The translations under genes and the position numbers were made by a program. 64,000 nucleotides of DNA from an uncultured Myxococcales bacterium (GTDB taxonomy: Bacteria > Myxococcota_A > Polyangia > Polyangiales > Polyangiaceae): contig CALFEQ010000030.1 in the NCBI GenBank assembly GCA_937949945.1, forward strand, positions 62,001 to 126,000. Direction: 5' to 3'. This document shows positions 7,864 through 16,066 of the stretch, piece by piece (the stretch's first letter is position 1; each line of letters opens with the position of its first letter). Under the pieces are notes generated by a model that was given only the letters and a program-made list of their open reading frames with translations, ran no database searches and was not told the DNA's origin.

Positions 7864-8319
7864 TCACCAGACGAGGCGAGCGACGAGCAGGAAGAGCGCA
7901 GCCCAGCCGCCCGCGACGACGTCGTCGAGCACGACGCCCCACCCCGCGGGGAAGCGCTCCGCGCGGCGCGCCGGGAACGGCTTGGTGATGTCGAAGAGCC
8001 GGAAGAGGCCGACCGCGAGCGCGACGCCGCCCCACGTGGGCGGAGCCGCCGCGAGCGCCACGAGGACGCCGGCGACCTCGTCGATGACGACGCGCTGCGG
8101 GTCCTTCTGCCCCGACTCGCGGACGACGACGTTCGACGCCCAGACGCCGACCGCGGTGACGATCGCGCTCGTCGCGAGCACCGCGAGCGGCCCGTGGCTC
8201 CGGACGAGGAGGTAGAGCGGCAGCGCGCCGAAGGTGCCGACGGTACCTGGCGCGCGCGGGGACAGGCCGCAGCCGAACCACGTCGCGAGGACCCAGGCGA
8301 GGAGCGACCGCGGCCTCAT
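7864..8319 (-). CDS. PgpA-like phosphatidylglycerophosphatase-family membrane phosphatase
   Basis: A 151-residue, multi-span membrane protein starting MRPRSLLAWVLATWFGCG. It shows the PgpA signatures: a G-x-SPRAPGTVGT motif near the N-terminus, VVIDEVAGVLV with acidic metal ligands near residue 80, and FDITKPFPARRAE in the C-terminal half. PgpA removes the phosphate of phosphatidylglycerophosphate. As the last gene of the inositol-lipid operon, it more likely dephosphorylates a phosphatidylinositol phosphate, the role of the PgpA-like enzyme in Bacteroides inositol-lipid clusters (inference). Its ATG overlaps the stop of the PAP2 gene (ATGA). Much longer upstream frames are shadows of the PAP2 gene. 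Confidence 0.9.
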   Translation of the reverse strand: MRPRSLLAWVLATWFGCGLSPRAPGTVGTFGALPLYLLVRSHGPLAVLATSAIVTAVGVWASNVVVRESGQKDPQRVVIDEVAGVLVALAAAPPTWGGVALAVGLFRLFDITKPFPARRAERFPAGWGVVLDDVVAGGWAALFLLVARLVW

Positions 8320-9371
8320 GCAGCCGCCTCGACGAGGGCTCTCGGTCGATCGGGCAGGAGCTTGCGCATGACGAGGGCGGTGCCGACCGCGTACGCGCTC
8401 CCGAGCAGCGCGTCGATCACCCAGTGGTGATCGAGATACACGGCGCTGAACACCATGGCGACGTAGTACGCGACCGTCGCGATCCGGAGCTTCGTCCCGA
8501 ACGCGCGCCAGCCCACGAGGACGAGCAGCAGCGGGTAGGCGCAGTGGAGCGACGGAAGCGCCCCGAACACGCTGCTCGCCTTCGAGTACATGCCGTGGAA
8601 GTAGCGCACGCCGAGGAGCTCGTCGACGCGCGCGAGCGCGGGTCCCTCGGAGGCCTTCGTCGACAGATCCACCACGCAGCCGTGCGCGTGGTAATACCAG
8701 GGCGGCGCCGCCGGAAGGACGTGGTATGTGACGAAGCCGGCCACGTTCAGCAGCAAGAAGCCCCACATGAACCGGCGCATCGCAGGGCGATCCCTCACGT
8801 AGAGGTAGATCCCGCCGAGCGCGCTCCAGAGGATGAACGTGGCGTACGGGATCGCGCAGAGCACGTCGAGCACCGTGGAGGGGTGCGCCTGCCAGTAGTC
8901 GTGGAGCGTCTTGCCGTCCCATCCGAACAGACGCGCCTCGAGGTCACGCAGCTCGCACGAGAGCACGCGCGACTCGGTCAAGCCGAGCGTCTGGAACGGC
9001 CGCATGCCGTCGTAGAGGATGAACACGAGCCCGAGCGGGAAGAGCCCGCGCAAGAGCTCCTTCGATCGCGGCCCCGCGACCCCGAGCGTCGTGACGATGG
9101 CGATGACGAGGCCGTGCTCGAACCGCAGATCGGAGCGGACGGCGGACACGAGCGCGTAGAGGACGAACGGAGCGATCCAAGGCAGCGCGCCTTGCAAGGC
9201 GGACCACGCCCGCGCGCGCTTCGTCGCGCCGGATGCGCCATGATCGAGATCGGTGCGGTCATGGCTCCGAGCCCGGGACGCCTCTGCTCCGTCGTGGCTC
9301 GGCAGTCGGGCGTCGGGAGCGTGTCCGTCGACCCCTCCCAGTGGAGCTTCGCCGTGCGAACGGACGCTCAT
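8316..9371 (-). CDS. PAP2-superfamily, inositol-phosphorylceramide-synthase-like membrane protein
   Basis: A 351-residue protein with about six to eight hydrophobic segments from residue 60 on. It has the two catalytic motifs of the Aur1/PAP2_3 branch: ALPSLHCAYP (His276) and YLDHHWVID (His316, Asp320). In this branch the enzyme moves a phospho-inositol head group from phosphatidylinositol to a ceramide-like acceptor rather than simply hydrolysing phosphate. The first ~50 residues are hydrophilic and His/Asp-rich with no known role, so the true start could be downstream. It overlaps GtrA upstream and PgpA downstream by 4 bases each. A plain lipid phosphatase is the alternative; the gene context favours an inositol sphingolipid or phospholipid synthase. 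Confidence 0.85.
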   Translation of the reverse strand: MSVRSHGEAPLGGVDGHAPDARLPSHDGAEASRARSHDRTDLDHGASGATKRARAWSALQGALPWIAPFVLYALVSAVRSDLRFEHGLVIAIVTTLGVAGPRSKELLRGLFPLGLVFILYDGMRPFQTLGLTESRVLSCELRDLEARLFGWDGKTLHDYWQAHPSTVLDVLCAIPYATFILWSALGGIYLYVRDRPAMRRFMWGFLLLNVAGFVTYHVLPAAPPWYYHAHGCVVDLSTKASEGPALARVDELLGVRYFHGMYSKASSVFGALPSLHCAYPLLLVLVGWRAFGTKLRIATVAYYVAMVFSAVYLDHHWVIDALLGSAYAVGTALVMRKLLPDRPRALVEAAA

Positions 9372-9787
9372 GGCTCGAGCCTGAACACGAAGCGCGCGTG
9401 CATCGGATACGTGTAGAAGAGACTTACCGCGAAGGCCACGAGCATGCGGGCGATCGGGTAAGGCAGCTCTACCGCAGCGAGGACGATCGCGAGCAGGACG
9501 CCGTTGAGCAGCGCGCCGCCGAGCGAGGTCGCAGCGTAGCGACGCACCTGCGACGTGAACCCGCCTCGATGCCGGCGCCGATAGGCCCAGAAGCGCGAGA
9601 GGCTGAAGTTCACGACGCCGCCGAAGATCGCGGAGAACACGGTGGCGATCGGCGGCGGGACCATCGCGAGCTCCACGAGCAGCACCATCGCCGTGAAGTC
9701 CGCGACCGTGGTGAGGAACGCGGCGATCTGATGCCTCAGGACGAGGCGAGCGTCGAGGAGTGCCGCGCGAGGCGCCGGGATCTTCAT
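9368..9787 (-). CDS. GtrA-like four-helix membrane protein
   Basis: A 139-residue protein with four predicted membrane helices, matching GtrA in size and pattern: RHQIAAFLTTVADF at the start, NFSLSRFWAYRRR in the loop after helix 2, and YPMHARFVF at the end. GtrA proteins are proposed flippases or accessory subunits moving lipid-linked sugars across the membrane. Here it sits inside an inositol-lipid operon, so it may help move or present an inositol lipid (inference). The stop overlaps the PAP2 start by 4 bases. The 109 bases upstream hold no gene but a strong hairpin. Confidence 0.85.
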   Translation of the reverse strand: MKIPAPRAALLDARLVLRHQIAAFLTTVADFTAMVLLVELAMVPPPIATVFSAIFGGVVNFSLSRFWAYRRRHRGGFTSQVRRYAATSLGGALLNGVLLAIVLAAVELPYPIARMLVAFAVSLFYTYPMHARFVFRLEP

Positions 9788-9838
9788 GCGTCTCCTCTTC
9801 CCGGCGGCTCCTAGCGGCGGCGCCCCCGCGCGGCCTCG

Positions 9839-9865
9839 GCCGGCGCTCGCCCGAAGAGCGCCGGC
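9839..9865 (-). promoter_or_regulatory. Perfect 10-bp intra-operon hairpin
   Basis: Arms GCCGGCGCTC (9839-9848) and GAGCGCCGGC (9856-9865) with a 7-base loop, located between the CDP-alcohol transferase stop and the GtrA start. No T-run follows on the minus strand, so it is more likely an RNA processing, stability or attenuation site than a full terminator. Confidence 0.5.
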
Positions 9866-9896
9866 ACGGGCGCCCGCAGCGTCGCGCGAGCGCCCC

Positions 9897-10727
9897 TCAT
9901 CGTCGCGCCCCGTCCGTGCTCAAGTGCGGCTCGGCCTCCACCTCCGGACCGGAGGACGGCGCCGCCTCGCGCTCGGCGGCGACGCGTGCGGCCGCGAGCA
10001 GCCGGCGCACCGCGGAGACGTTGCCGACGACCGCGATCGCGCCGATGGCGACGAAGATGGGCACGAGCTCGACGCGGCGATCGTCCGCGACCTCGCCGAC
10101 GAACGGCGCGATCATCGAGGCGAGCAGCAGGTACGCGAGCCGGTGCGCGCGGCGCATCGGCGCCGGAGCGCCCTGGACCGAGAGCTCCCGCTCGACGGAG
10201 GACGCGTAGCTGACCATGAACGAGCCGACGATGGCCGCGATGGTCACCGCGAGCAGCACCGCGTCCTCGCGCACGTACATCGCGATCCCGCCGAGGAACA
10301 GGGCGTCGACGTAGCGGTCGATCGTCGTGTCGAGCACCTGTCCGATGCGGCTCTTCGTGCCGCTGAGGCGCGCGACGAGGCCGTCGAGGGCGTCCGCGAG
10401 GGACGAGATCGCGGCGACGAGGGCCGCGACGCCGAAGTGCCCCGTCGCGAACGCGATCGCGGCGAGGACGGCGATCGCGAGCGCCGCGAGGCTCACCGCG
10501 TTGGCGCTCACGCCGAGCGCCGCGAGCATCTTCCCGAACGGCACGAGGGCTCGGTAGACCGCGTGCATCGGCGCCTTGCCCACGAGAGGGAGAGCGGCCT
10601 CGCGCTCGACGCGATCGGCGAGGAGCGGACGTCCCGCCGCGATGCTCGCGACGACGTACGTGCCCAGAGCCACCGTGAGGGCTCCGATGAGCACGAGCGA
10701 GGCCGCGGCGTCGACGTTGGTGTTCAC
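9897..10727 (-). CDS. CDP-alcohol phosphatidyltransferase (phosphatidylinositol(-phosphate) synthase candidate)
   Basis: A 276-residue membrane protein with the full CDP-alcohol phosphotransferase signature: Asp112, DG at 115-116, AR at 119-120, Gly129, Asp133, Asp137. The aspartates bind two metal ions, and the enzyme joins a CDP-diacylglycerol-type donor to an alcohol. The acceptor cannot be read from the motif, but the gene lies 10 bases after the inositol-phosphate synthase gene, so inositol phosphate is the likely acceptor (inference). The N-terminal ~60 residues before the catalytic core include one extra hydrophobic segment. The last ~30 residues are acidic and disordered. Confidence 0.9.
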   Translation of the reverse strand: MNTNVDAAASLVLIGALTVALGTYVVASIAAGRPLLADRVEREAALPLVGKAPMHAVYRALVPFGKMLAALGVSANAVSLAALAIAVLAAIAFATGHFGVAALVAAISSLADALDGLVARLSGTKSRIGQVLDTTIDRYVDALFLGGIAMYVREDAVLLAVTIAAIVGSFMVSYASSVERELSVQGAPAPMRRAHRLAYLLLASMIAPFVGEVADDRRVELVPIFVAIGAIAVVGNVSAVRRLLAAARVAAEREAAPSSGPEVEAEPHLSTDGARR

Positions 10728-10737
10728 GAGAGGTTTC

Positions 10738-12051
<1,314 letters not shown>

Positions 12052-12452
12052 CTGATCGCTCTCCTTCTTCCCCGGAAAACCGGCGTGTTGTCGCTGTATC
12101 AGCCCCCGTGTCGCGCGATGGCTCCGATGCCGCCGAGCCGCAGGCCGTTGCGACGAGCATTCAGAGAGCGAGCCAACGTGGGATGCGCTATCAGCCACGC
12201 TCTCGGCTCTCACGCAACGGCTCTCAGATGTTCAGGTTTGCGTCAACCTTACGCAGATGGCAGTCATGGCCCGCCCGCGCCGACGAAAGGCAGCGGAGAT
12301 TCGACGAGTCGGAGCCCGTGCAGGACGAGCCGACCATGGACGGCCGTTCACAGGCGGCGCGATCCGGGGCGTCAGCTCGCTGAACGCGCAACGGGTCGTC
12401 CTGCTCGAGCATCGACTCGGCGGAGCAGAGCGCCTTCGCTCTGGAAATAAGC
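12052..12452. other. Divergent intergenic region, 401 bp
   Basis: Lies between the divergent ino1 and MMPL genes and must hold promoters for both. Visible structure: the ino1 Shine-Dalgarno near 12060-12067, a direct repeat CGGCTCTCA at 12204-12212 and 12218-12226 (14-base spacing), and a small inverted repeat GCGT...ACGC near 12240-12256. No reading frame here looks coding. No -35/-10 pair could be assigned with confidence. Confidence 0.5.
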
Positions 12453-15062
12453 TTGAGCTCGCGTTCCTTCGTCAAGCGTCTCGTCTTCGCGCTCGTCGAC
12501 GTCGGCGGCCGCTCGCCCCTGTTCGTCCTGACGTTCGCGATCGCACTGATGGCGGCGTGCTGGACGTACGCCCGGAACCTCGAGGTCCGCTCCGACCTGA
12601 TGGAGCTCCTACCTCGCGACAGCCCGGGGTTCCAGGCCTTCGAGCGTCGCCTCGAGCGCGTGGGAGGACGCGCGACGATCAACGTCGTCTGCGAGTCGCC
12701 CGATCGGGCCGCGAACGAGCGCTTCGTCGACGCCTTGAGCGCCTCGCTCCAGCGCGCGATGGACGAGCGCACGAATTGCGCGGCCGCGTGCGCCGGCGAC
12801 GAGGCCTGCGTCGAGCAGTGCGGGCCGGAGATCGCCTACTTCGAGAGCGGGACGAAGGACGTACGCGCGTTCTTCGAGGCCAACAAGTGGCTCTACGTCG
12901 ATCAAAAGGAGCTCGAGGAGGTCGACGCGAAGCTCGATCGGCAGATCGCGATCCGGAGCGGGCTGGTCGAGGACCTCGAAGGCGACGACGAGAAGCCCGA
13001 GCCGACGCTCGGGATGGACGAGTACCGCGAGAAGTGGAAGTCGCGCGTCGACGAGAAGGACCCGTTCCCGACGGGTTACTTCGCCTCGCCCGACGGCACG
13101 CAGATGGTGGTCCGCGTCTTCTCGAACAGCGCGGGCATGGGCGGGCAGAAGGACGAGGAGCTCCTCGCGCGCGTCGAGAAGCTGGTCGAGGAGCTCCGGC
13201 CGACGAGCTTCCACCCCGAGATGAAGGTGGGCTTCGGCGGCGACATCCCCAACACGAAGGCGGAGAAGGAGTCGCTCATCAGCGAGGCCATGGTGGCCAC
13301 CGCCATCGCCACCGCGCTGATCCTCGGCGCCATCGTCTGGTTCTACGGCTCGCTCTGGTCGCTGCCGCTCATCTTCTTCCCGCCGCTGTTCGGCATCGGC
13401 TGCGCCTACGCGTTCGCGACGTGGAAGTACGGCTTCGTCAACGCGTCGGGCGCGTTCCTCGGCGCCATCATCCTCGGCAACGGGGTCAACTACCCGATCG
13501 TCCTCTACTCACGGTACAAGGAATTCCGCGCGCGCGGCATGTCCCCGGAGGTCGCGCGCCGCGAGGCCGTATGGAACGCGTTCCGCGCCGAGCTCGTGGG
13601 CTCGAGCGTGGCGAGCATCGCGTACGGCTCGCTGACGGTCACGCGCTTCCGCGGCTTCAGCCAGTTCGGCCTCATCGGCTTCGTCGGGATGCTCCTCGTG
13701 TGGATCTCGATGATCCCGGTCCTGCCGGCCCTCATCGTCCTCGTCGAGAAGCTCCAGACGAAGCTCCCCGCGTGGATGCGCGAGCGCCCGCCGCGCGTCG
13801 AAGCGGACGGGAGCCGCGGCATCGTCTCGCGCATCGTCGGTGACGTGACCGAGCGCTGGCCGCGCGCCATCCTCGCGATCACCGCGGTCGTCACCCTCCT
13901 GGCGGTCGTCCGGATCCCCGGATACCTGCGCGACCCATGGGAGTACGACTTCGACAAGCTCGGCTCCGAGGGCGCGCGCAGCAGCGGCGCGTTCCAGTGG
14001 TCGGCGAAGGCCGACCGCATCCTGCAGGGTCGCATGAGCCTGCAAGGCGCGATCGTGCTCGCCGACAAACCGGAGCAGGTGAGCGAGCTCAAGGAGCGCA
14101 TCCTCGCGAACGACGCCGCGGACCCGCAAGGCTCCCTCATCGAGGGCATCGCGACCCTCCCCGACTTCCTCCCCGGCGACGCGGAGGTCCAAGCCGCGAA
14201 GCTCGAGGTGCTCGAGCGCATCCGCGAGCGCCTCACGGAGCGCGTGCTCGCGCGCCTCTCGCCGGAGGAGGCGGACACGATCCGCGAGATGATCCCGCCC
14301 GAGACGCTGCGCGTCCTCGGCGCGGAGGATCTCCCTCCCATGCTGAAGCGCGCCTTCCAGGAGCGTGACGGCACGCTCGGCACGATCCTCTACGTCCGTT
14401 ACAAGCCGGGCTTCTCGCGCAACGACGGCCACAACCTCCTCCGGATGGCCAAGGCGCTCGAGGACATCGAGCTCTCGGACGGCACGCACATCGACGCCGC
14501 CAGCCGCGCCACCGTCTTCGCGGAGATGATCCGCGCGCTCGAGCGCGACGGCCCGCTCGCGACGGCCGTGTCCTTCTTCGCGGTGCTCGCCGTCGTGATC
14601 CTCGCGACGTCCTCGTTCCGGGGCACGTTCTCCGTCATCGCTGCGCTCGTCCTCGGCGTGACCTGGATGGTCGGCTGGGCGGCGCTCCTCGGCGTGCGCC
14701 TCAACTTCCTGAACTTCGTCGCGCTCCCGATCACGTTCGCGATCGGATCGGAGTACCCGTTCAACATCTTCGACCGCTCACGCCTGCTCGGCGGCGACGT
14801 GACGAGCGCGGTGAAGCTGCACCTCGGAGCCGTCTCGCTCTGCAGCTACACCACGATCATCGGCTACGGCTCGCTGCTCTTCGCGGACAACCAGGCGCTC
14901 CGCTCGTTCGGCAAGCTCGCCATCGTCGGTGAGATCGCTTGCCTCGTCGGCGCCCTGCTCTTCCTCCCCGCGCTCCTGCACGTGATCAATCGCATCGCCT
15001 CGTCCCCGACGGCTTCGTCCTCGACGCACGTCCCGCGAGACGCCCCATCCGGATCGGCCTGA
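12453..15062 (+). CDS. MMPL-family RND lipid exporter
   Basis: An 869-residue membrane protein with the RND duplication. One transmembrane helix near residue 25 is followed by a periplasmic domain, then five hydrophobic segments (about 275-435); a second half has one helix, a periplasmic domain and a final helix bundle (about 690-850). The conserved RSDLMELLPRDSPGF segment after TM1 is typical of MMPL/HpnN-like exporters, which move lipids such as hopanoids to the outer membrane. The first periplasmic domain carries a four-Cys insert (CAAACAGDEACVEQC) that is not typical. The start is TTG at 12453; no ATG before TM1 exists. Its divergence from the inositol-lipid operon makes an inositol lipid a possible cargo (inference). 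Confidence 0.88.
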   Translation: MSSRSFVKRLVFALVDVGGRSPLFVLTFAIALMAACWTYARNLEVRSDLMELLPRDSPGFQAFERRLERVGGRATINVVCESPDRAANERFVDALSASLQRAMDERTNCAAACAGDEACVEQCGPEIAYFESGTKDVRAFFEANKWLYVDQKELEEVDAKLDRQIAIRSGLVEDLEGDDEKPEPTLGMDEYREKWKSRVDEKDPFPTGYFASPDGTQMVVRVFSNSAGMGGQKDEELLARVEKLVEELRPTSFHPEMKVGFGGDIPNTKAEKESLISEAMVATAIATALILGAIVWFYGSLWSLPLIFFPPLFGIGCAYAFATWKYGFVNASGAFLGAIILGNGVNYPIVLYSRYKEFRARGMSPEVARREAVWNAFRAELVGSSVASIAYGSLTVTRFRGFSQFGLIGFVGMLLVWISMIPVLPALIVLVEKLQTKLPAWMRERPPRVEADGSRGIVSRIVGDVTERWPRAILAITAVVTLLAVVRIPGYLRDPWEYDFDKLGSEGARSSGAFQWSAKADRILQGRMSLQGAIVLADKPEQVSELKERILANDAADPQGSLIEGIATLPDFLPGDAEVQAAKLEVLERIRERLTERVLARLSPEEADTIREMIPPETLRVLGAEDLPPMLKRAFQERDGTLGTILYVRYKPGFSRNDGHNLLRMAKALEDIELSDGTHIDAASRATVFAEMIRALERDGPLATAVSFFAVLAVVILATSSFRGTFSVIAALVLGVTWMVGWAALLGVRLNFLNFVALPITFAIGSEYPFNIFDRSRLLGGDVTSAVKLHLGAVSLCSYTTIIGYGSLLFADNQALRSFGKLAIVGEIACLVGALLFLPALLHVINRIASSPTASSSTHVPRDAPSGSA

Positions 15063-15155
15063 CGTCGACTGACGGTCGCTCGGAGCGCGCCTGCGCGTCG
15101 CAGTGACGGAGCCGGGCTCGAGAGGGCCTGGCTTCCTTAAGATGCGTCCGTGAAG

Positions 15156-15181
15156 TAGGCTGAAGCGAGTACTTCAGCCTA
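15156..15181 (+). promoter_or_regulatory. Perfect 10-bp inverted repeat before the STAS-like gene
   Basis: Arms TAGGCTGAAG (15156-15165) and CTTCAGCCTA (15172-15181) with a 6-base loop, ending 19 bases before the ATG at 15201. No T-run follows, so an operator for a dimeric regulator or a 5' RNA hairpin is more likely than a terminator for the MMPL gene. Confidence 0.55.
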
Positions 15182-15200
15182 GATACGCAATGGGATAGCG

Positions 15201-15614
15201 ATGCGACCCGACACGGAACGCCAGGTCATCATCGACGATGGGGACGCGATGCTCTACTGGCACGCCAAGCCCAAGATCGTTCACCACGAGCTCAAGGGCA
15301 TCGTCCAGGGCCAGCGGTTCCGCCAATTGCTCGAGAAGGGCCTCGAGCTGTTCCGCGAGCACGGCGCGTGCAAGTGGCTGTCGGACGATCGTGGCAACAC
15401 CGCGCTCTCGCACGAGGACACCGACTGGGCGATCAACGTTTGGTCCCCGCAGGTGATCGCTGCCGGCTGGAAGTACTGGGCAGTCGTGATGCCGAAGAAG
15501 ATGATCGGTCAGATGGACATGACCGGCTGGATCAAGCGGTACGCCGAGAAGGGCGTCACCGTGTCGGCGTTCACGGATCCGGACGCCGCGCTTCGCTGGC
15601 TGTCGGTGCGCTGA
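15201..15614 (+). CDS. Small STAS/SpoIIAA-like fold protein, hypothetical
   Basis: A 137-residue cytoplasmic protein. The order of strands and helices (LYWHAKPKIVHHELKGIVQG, then a helix, then CKWLSDDRGNTALSHEDTDW, then GWKYWAVVMPKK) resembles small STAS/SEC14-like proteins found singly in Bacteroidetes and myxobacteria. The typical anti-sigma-antagonist DSSG phosphorylation motif is absent, so it is probably not a classical SpoIIAA. Function unknown. A perfect inverted repeat just upstream suggests dedicated regulation. It is alone, followed by gene remnants. Confidence 0.7.
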   Translation: MRPDTERQVIIDDGDAMLYWHAKPKIVHHELKGIVQGQRFRQLLEKGLELFREHGACKWLSDDRGNTALSHEDTDWAINVWSPQVIAAGWKYWAVVMPKKMIGQMDMTGWIKRYAEKGVTVSAFTDPDAALRWLSVR

Positions 15615-15633
15615 CGACCGCGACGAACGAGCG

Positions 15634-15780
15634 TCAGCCCTTCAAGACCGCGATCGGCTCGAGCCTCACGCGACGGCGCACGAGGTCCTCCTGGTCCTCG
15701 AGCACCTCCGTGATGTCCCGATAGACCGACGGCGCCTTTTCGACGAGGCGCCGCGCGACATGCTCGGGGTAGAGCGGGGC
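15634..15780 (-). pseudogene. C-terminal remnant of RtcB-type RNA ligase
   Basis: About 46 residues that match the extreme C-terminus of RtcB: VEKAPSVYRDITEVLEDQ, then a DLV...RLEPIAVLKG end. RtcB is a 3'-phosphate RNA ligase of roughly 400-480 residues, so more than 85% of the gene, including the metal and GMP-binding residues, is absent. The frame continues upstream for another ~70 codons (to 15987), but these are Arg/Ser-rich and antisense to another remnant, so they are not part of RtcB. No start codon or ribosome site is plausible. The truncation implies a deletion or rearrangement ending near 15780. Confidence 0.7.
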
Positions 15781-15782
15781 AA

Positions 15783-16063
15783 ACCGGCGAGACGCACTCC
15801 TACCAGATGGACGTCCTCGCCAAGCTCCGCGCAGACGGCGCGATCCACTGCGACGTGAGCGTCGCCGGATCGCCCGCAGACTTTTACACGGCCATGGACG
15901 TCCCGATGGGCAGTGGATCGTGATGAGCGGGCCAGGGACACACGACCCGACCGCGAAGGAGAAGGTCCTCGTGGCCTTCAAGGCCACGGCCGTTCGCAGC
16001 GACGCCGACCGCGAGCGCCTGCTGCGCGAGAAAACCGAGCGCCGCCGCCGGTTCGCTCGCTAG
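15783..16063 (+). pseudogene. Frameshifted gene remnant, unknown family
   Basis: Two natural-looking coding pieces in different frames. Frame one (to the stop at 15921) reads TGETHSYQMDVLAKLRADG... ...DFYTAMDVP. Frame two picks up at about 15902 with PDGQWIVMSGPGTHDPTAKE and runs to the stop at 16061-16063. Joined by a one-base shift near 15902-15906 they give one continuous ~93-residue sequence, so this looks like a gene with a frameshift and no intact 5' end. It abuts the RtcB remnant and ends 3 bases from the convergent RND gene. A short intact gene starting at ATG 15923 (46 residues) is the alternative. Confidence 0.5.
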
Positions 16064-16066
16064 CGA

